Positions 62,037-64,000 of a stretch of 64,000 nt of DNA are shown one piece after another. The stretch's first letter is position 1. Each line of letters opens with the position of its first letter. Origin of the DNA: Mya arenaria (lineage: Eukaryota > Mollusca > Bivalvia > Myida > Myidae); the NCBI RefSeq assembly GCF_026914265.1, contig NC_069125.1, positions 68,609,046 to 68,673,045 on the forward strand. Reading direction: 5' to 3'. The position numbers were made by a program, and so were the translations under genes. Under the pieces are notes generated by a model that had not been told where the DNA came from, ran no database searches, and saw nothing but the letters and a program-made list of their open reading frames with translations.

Positions 62037-64000
62037 GTACGTACAGTTTTATAAACACACATACCGTGGTTGGGGTACGTACAGTTTTATACGTGTATGA
62101 TTACACTTGACAATTACACATACCGTGGTTGGGGTACGTACAGTTTTATACACGAATGATTAAACTTGATAAACACACATACCGTGGTTGGGGTACGTAC
62201 AGTTTTATACACGAATTATTACACTTGATAAACACACATACCGTGGTTGGGGTACGTACAGTTTTATACACGTACGATTACACTTGATAAACACACATAC
62301 CGTGGTTGGGGTACGTACAGTTTTATACACGAATGATTACACTTGATAAACACGAATACCGTGGTTGGGGTACGTACAGTTTTATACACGTATGATTACA
62401 CTTGATAAACACGAATACCGTGGTTGGGGTACGTACAGTTTTATACACGAATGATTACACTTGACAATTACACATACCGTGGTTGGGGTACGTACAGTTT
62501 TATACACGAATGATTACACTTGACAATTACACATACCGTGGTTGGGGTACGTACAGTTTTATACACGAATGATTACACTTGATAAACACACATACCGTGG
62601 TTGGGGTACGTACAGTTTTATACACGAATGATTACACTTGACAATTACACATACCGTGGTTGGGGTACGTACAGTTTTATACACGAATGATTAAACTTGA
62701 TAAACACACATACCGTGGTTGGGGTACGTACAGTTTTATACACGAATGATTACACTTGATTAACACACATACCGTGGTTGGGGTACGTACAGTTTTATAC
62801 ACGTATGATTACACTTGACAATCACATATACCGTGGTTGGGGTACGTACAGTTTTATACACGAATGATTACACTTGACAATCACATATACCGTGGTTGGG
62901 GTACGTACAGTTTTATACACGAATGATTACACTTGATAAACACACATACCGTGGTTGGGGTACGTACAGTTTTATACACGAATGATTACACTTGACAATT
63001 ACACATACCGTGGTTGGGGTACGTACAGTTTTATACACGAATGATTAAACTTGATAAACACACATACCGTGGTTGGGGTACGTACAGTTTTATACACGAA
63101 TGATTACACTTGATAAACACACATACCGTGGTTGGGGTACGTACAGTTTTATACACGTATGATTACACTTGACAATCACATATACCGTGGTTGGGGTACG
63201 TACAGTTTTATACACGAATGATTACACTTGACAATCACATATACCGTGGTTGGGGTACGTACAGTTTTATACACGAATTATTACACTTGATAAACACACA
63301 TACCGTGGTTGGGGTACGTACAGTTTTATACACGAATGATTACACTTGATAAACACACATACCGTGTTGTGGGTACGTACATTTTTATACACGAATGATT
63401 ACACTTGATAAACACACATACCGTGGTTGGGGTACGTACAGTTTTATACACGTATGATTACACTTGATTAACACACATACCGTGGTTGGGGTACGTACAG
63501 TTTTATACACGTATGATTACACTTGATAAACACACATACCGTGGTTGGGGTACGTACAGTTTTATACACGAATGATTACACTTGATAAACACACATACCG
63601 TGGTTGGGGTACGTACAGTTTTATACACGAATGATTACACTTGATAAACACACATACCGTGGTTGGGGTACGTACAGTTTTATACACGAATGATTACACT
63701 TGATAAACACACATACCGTGGTTGGGGTACGTACATTTTTATACACGAATGATTACACTTGACAATTACACATACCGTGGTTGGGGTACGTACAGTTTTA
63801 TACACGAATGATTACACTTGACAAACACACATACCGTGGTTGGGGTACGTACAGTTTTATACACGAATGATTACACTTGATAAACACACATACCGTGGTT
63901 GGGGTACGTACAGTTTTATACACGAATGATTACACTTGATTAACACACATACCGTGGTTGGGGTACGTACAGTTTTATACACGAATGATTACACTTGACA
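62037..64000 (+). repeat. 59-bp array made from the splice-donor region of the LPMO-like gene; continues past the window
   Basis: The intron begins gtacgtacagttttata, and the same words open every following unit: gggtacgtacagttttatac, acgaatgattacacttgat, aaacacacataccgtggttg. The first unit is short (about 38 bases), later ones are 59 bases; about 33 units are in the window. Units are nearly identical, with alternating variants (gaatgatt or gtatgatt; gataaacacac, gacaattacac or gacaatcacat), implying recent expansion and multi-unit duplication. Confidence 0.97.

Noticed and set aside
1-64000. tRNA, rRNA, or retroelement/virus-like coding genes
   Set aside because: I looked for cloverleaf-like and reverse-transcriptase, gag, capsid or transposase motifs in the frames and saw none that I could support.

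Overview
This window looks like a piece of a bivalve mollusc nuclear genome. It is AT-rich, has intron-split genes with GT-AG boundaries, and about 20 kb of the 64 kb (my own tally) is tandem repeat. The gene families (SERT-like transporter, NIT-domain guanylate cyclase, AA15 polysaccharide monooxygenases) fit a marine or freshwater bivalve. The species call is inference; I could not run a search.

Layout, left to right. 3529-6789 (+): the last six coding exons of an SLC6 transporter that is closest to serotonin transporters; its earlier exons lie to the left of the window or were not found. 6980-9030: a ~30-bp satellite. 10367-12316 (-): a single-exon gene for a 649-residue single-pass membrane protein with several TQT motifs. 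13973-14203: seven 33-bp repeats, each with a perfect CRE palindrome. 16840-22910: two large satellites. 26319-47536 (+): a complete 15-exon, 680-residue NIT-domain receptor guanylate cyclase. Its introns hold tandem arrays, one of which is built from decayed copies of the gene's own TM2 exon. 49931-58082 (+): a complete 9-exon, 558-residue secreted AA15 LPMO with four 6-cysteine modules at its C-terminus. 61857-62036 (+): the first exon of a second AA15-like gene that lacks the N-terminal copper-binding histidine; its first intron is a 59-bp array made of its own splice donor and runs off the window.

How the genes relate. The LPMO and the LPMO-like gene are tandem paralogues in the same orientation, 3.8 kb apart. 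The transporter and the guanylate cyclase would act in amine and nitric-oxide/nitrite-cGMP signalling, but nothing here shows co-regulation. The most unusual features are tandem arrays that grew out of splice junctions, a cyclase that keeps its metal-binding and base-recognition residues but has lost the transition-state Asn and the phosphate-binding Lys, the His-less LPMO-like exon, and the cysteine-module tail of the intact LPMO.

No rRNA, tRNA, reverse transcriptase, transposase or virus-like gene was recognised. Most long open frames inside the arrays are by-products of repeat units whose length is a multiple of three.
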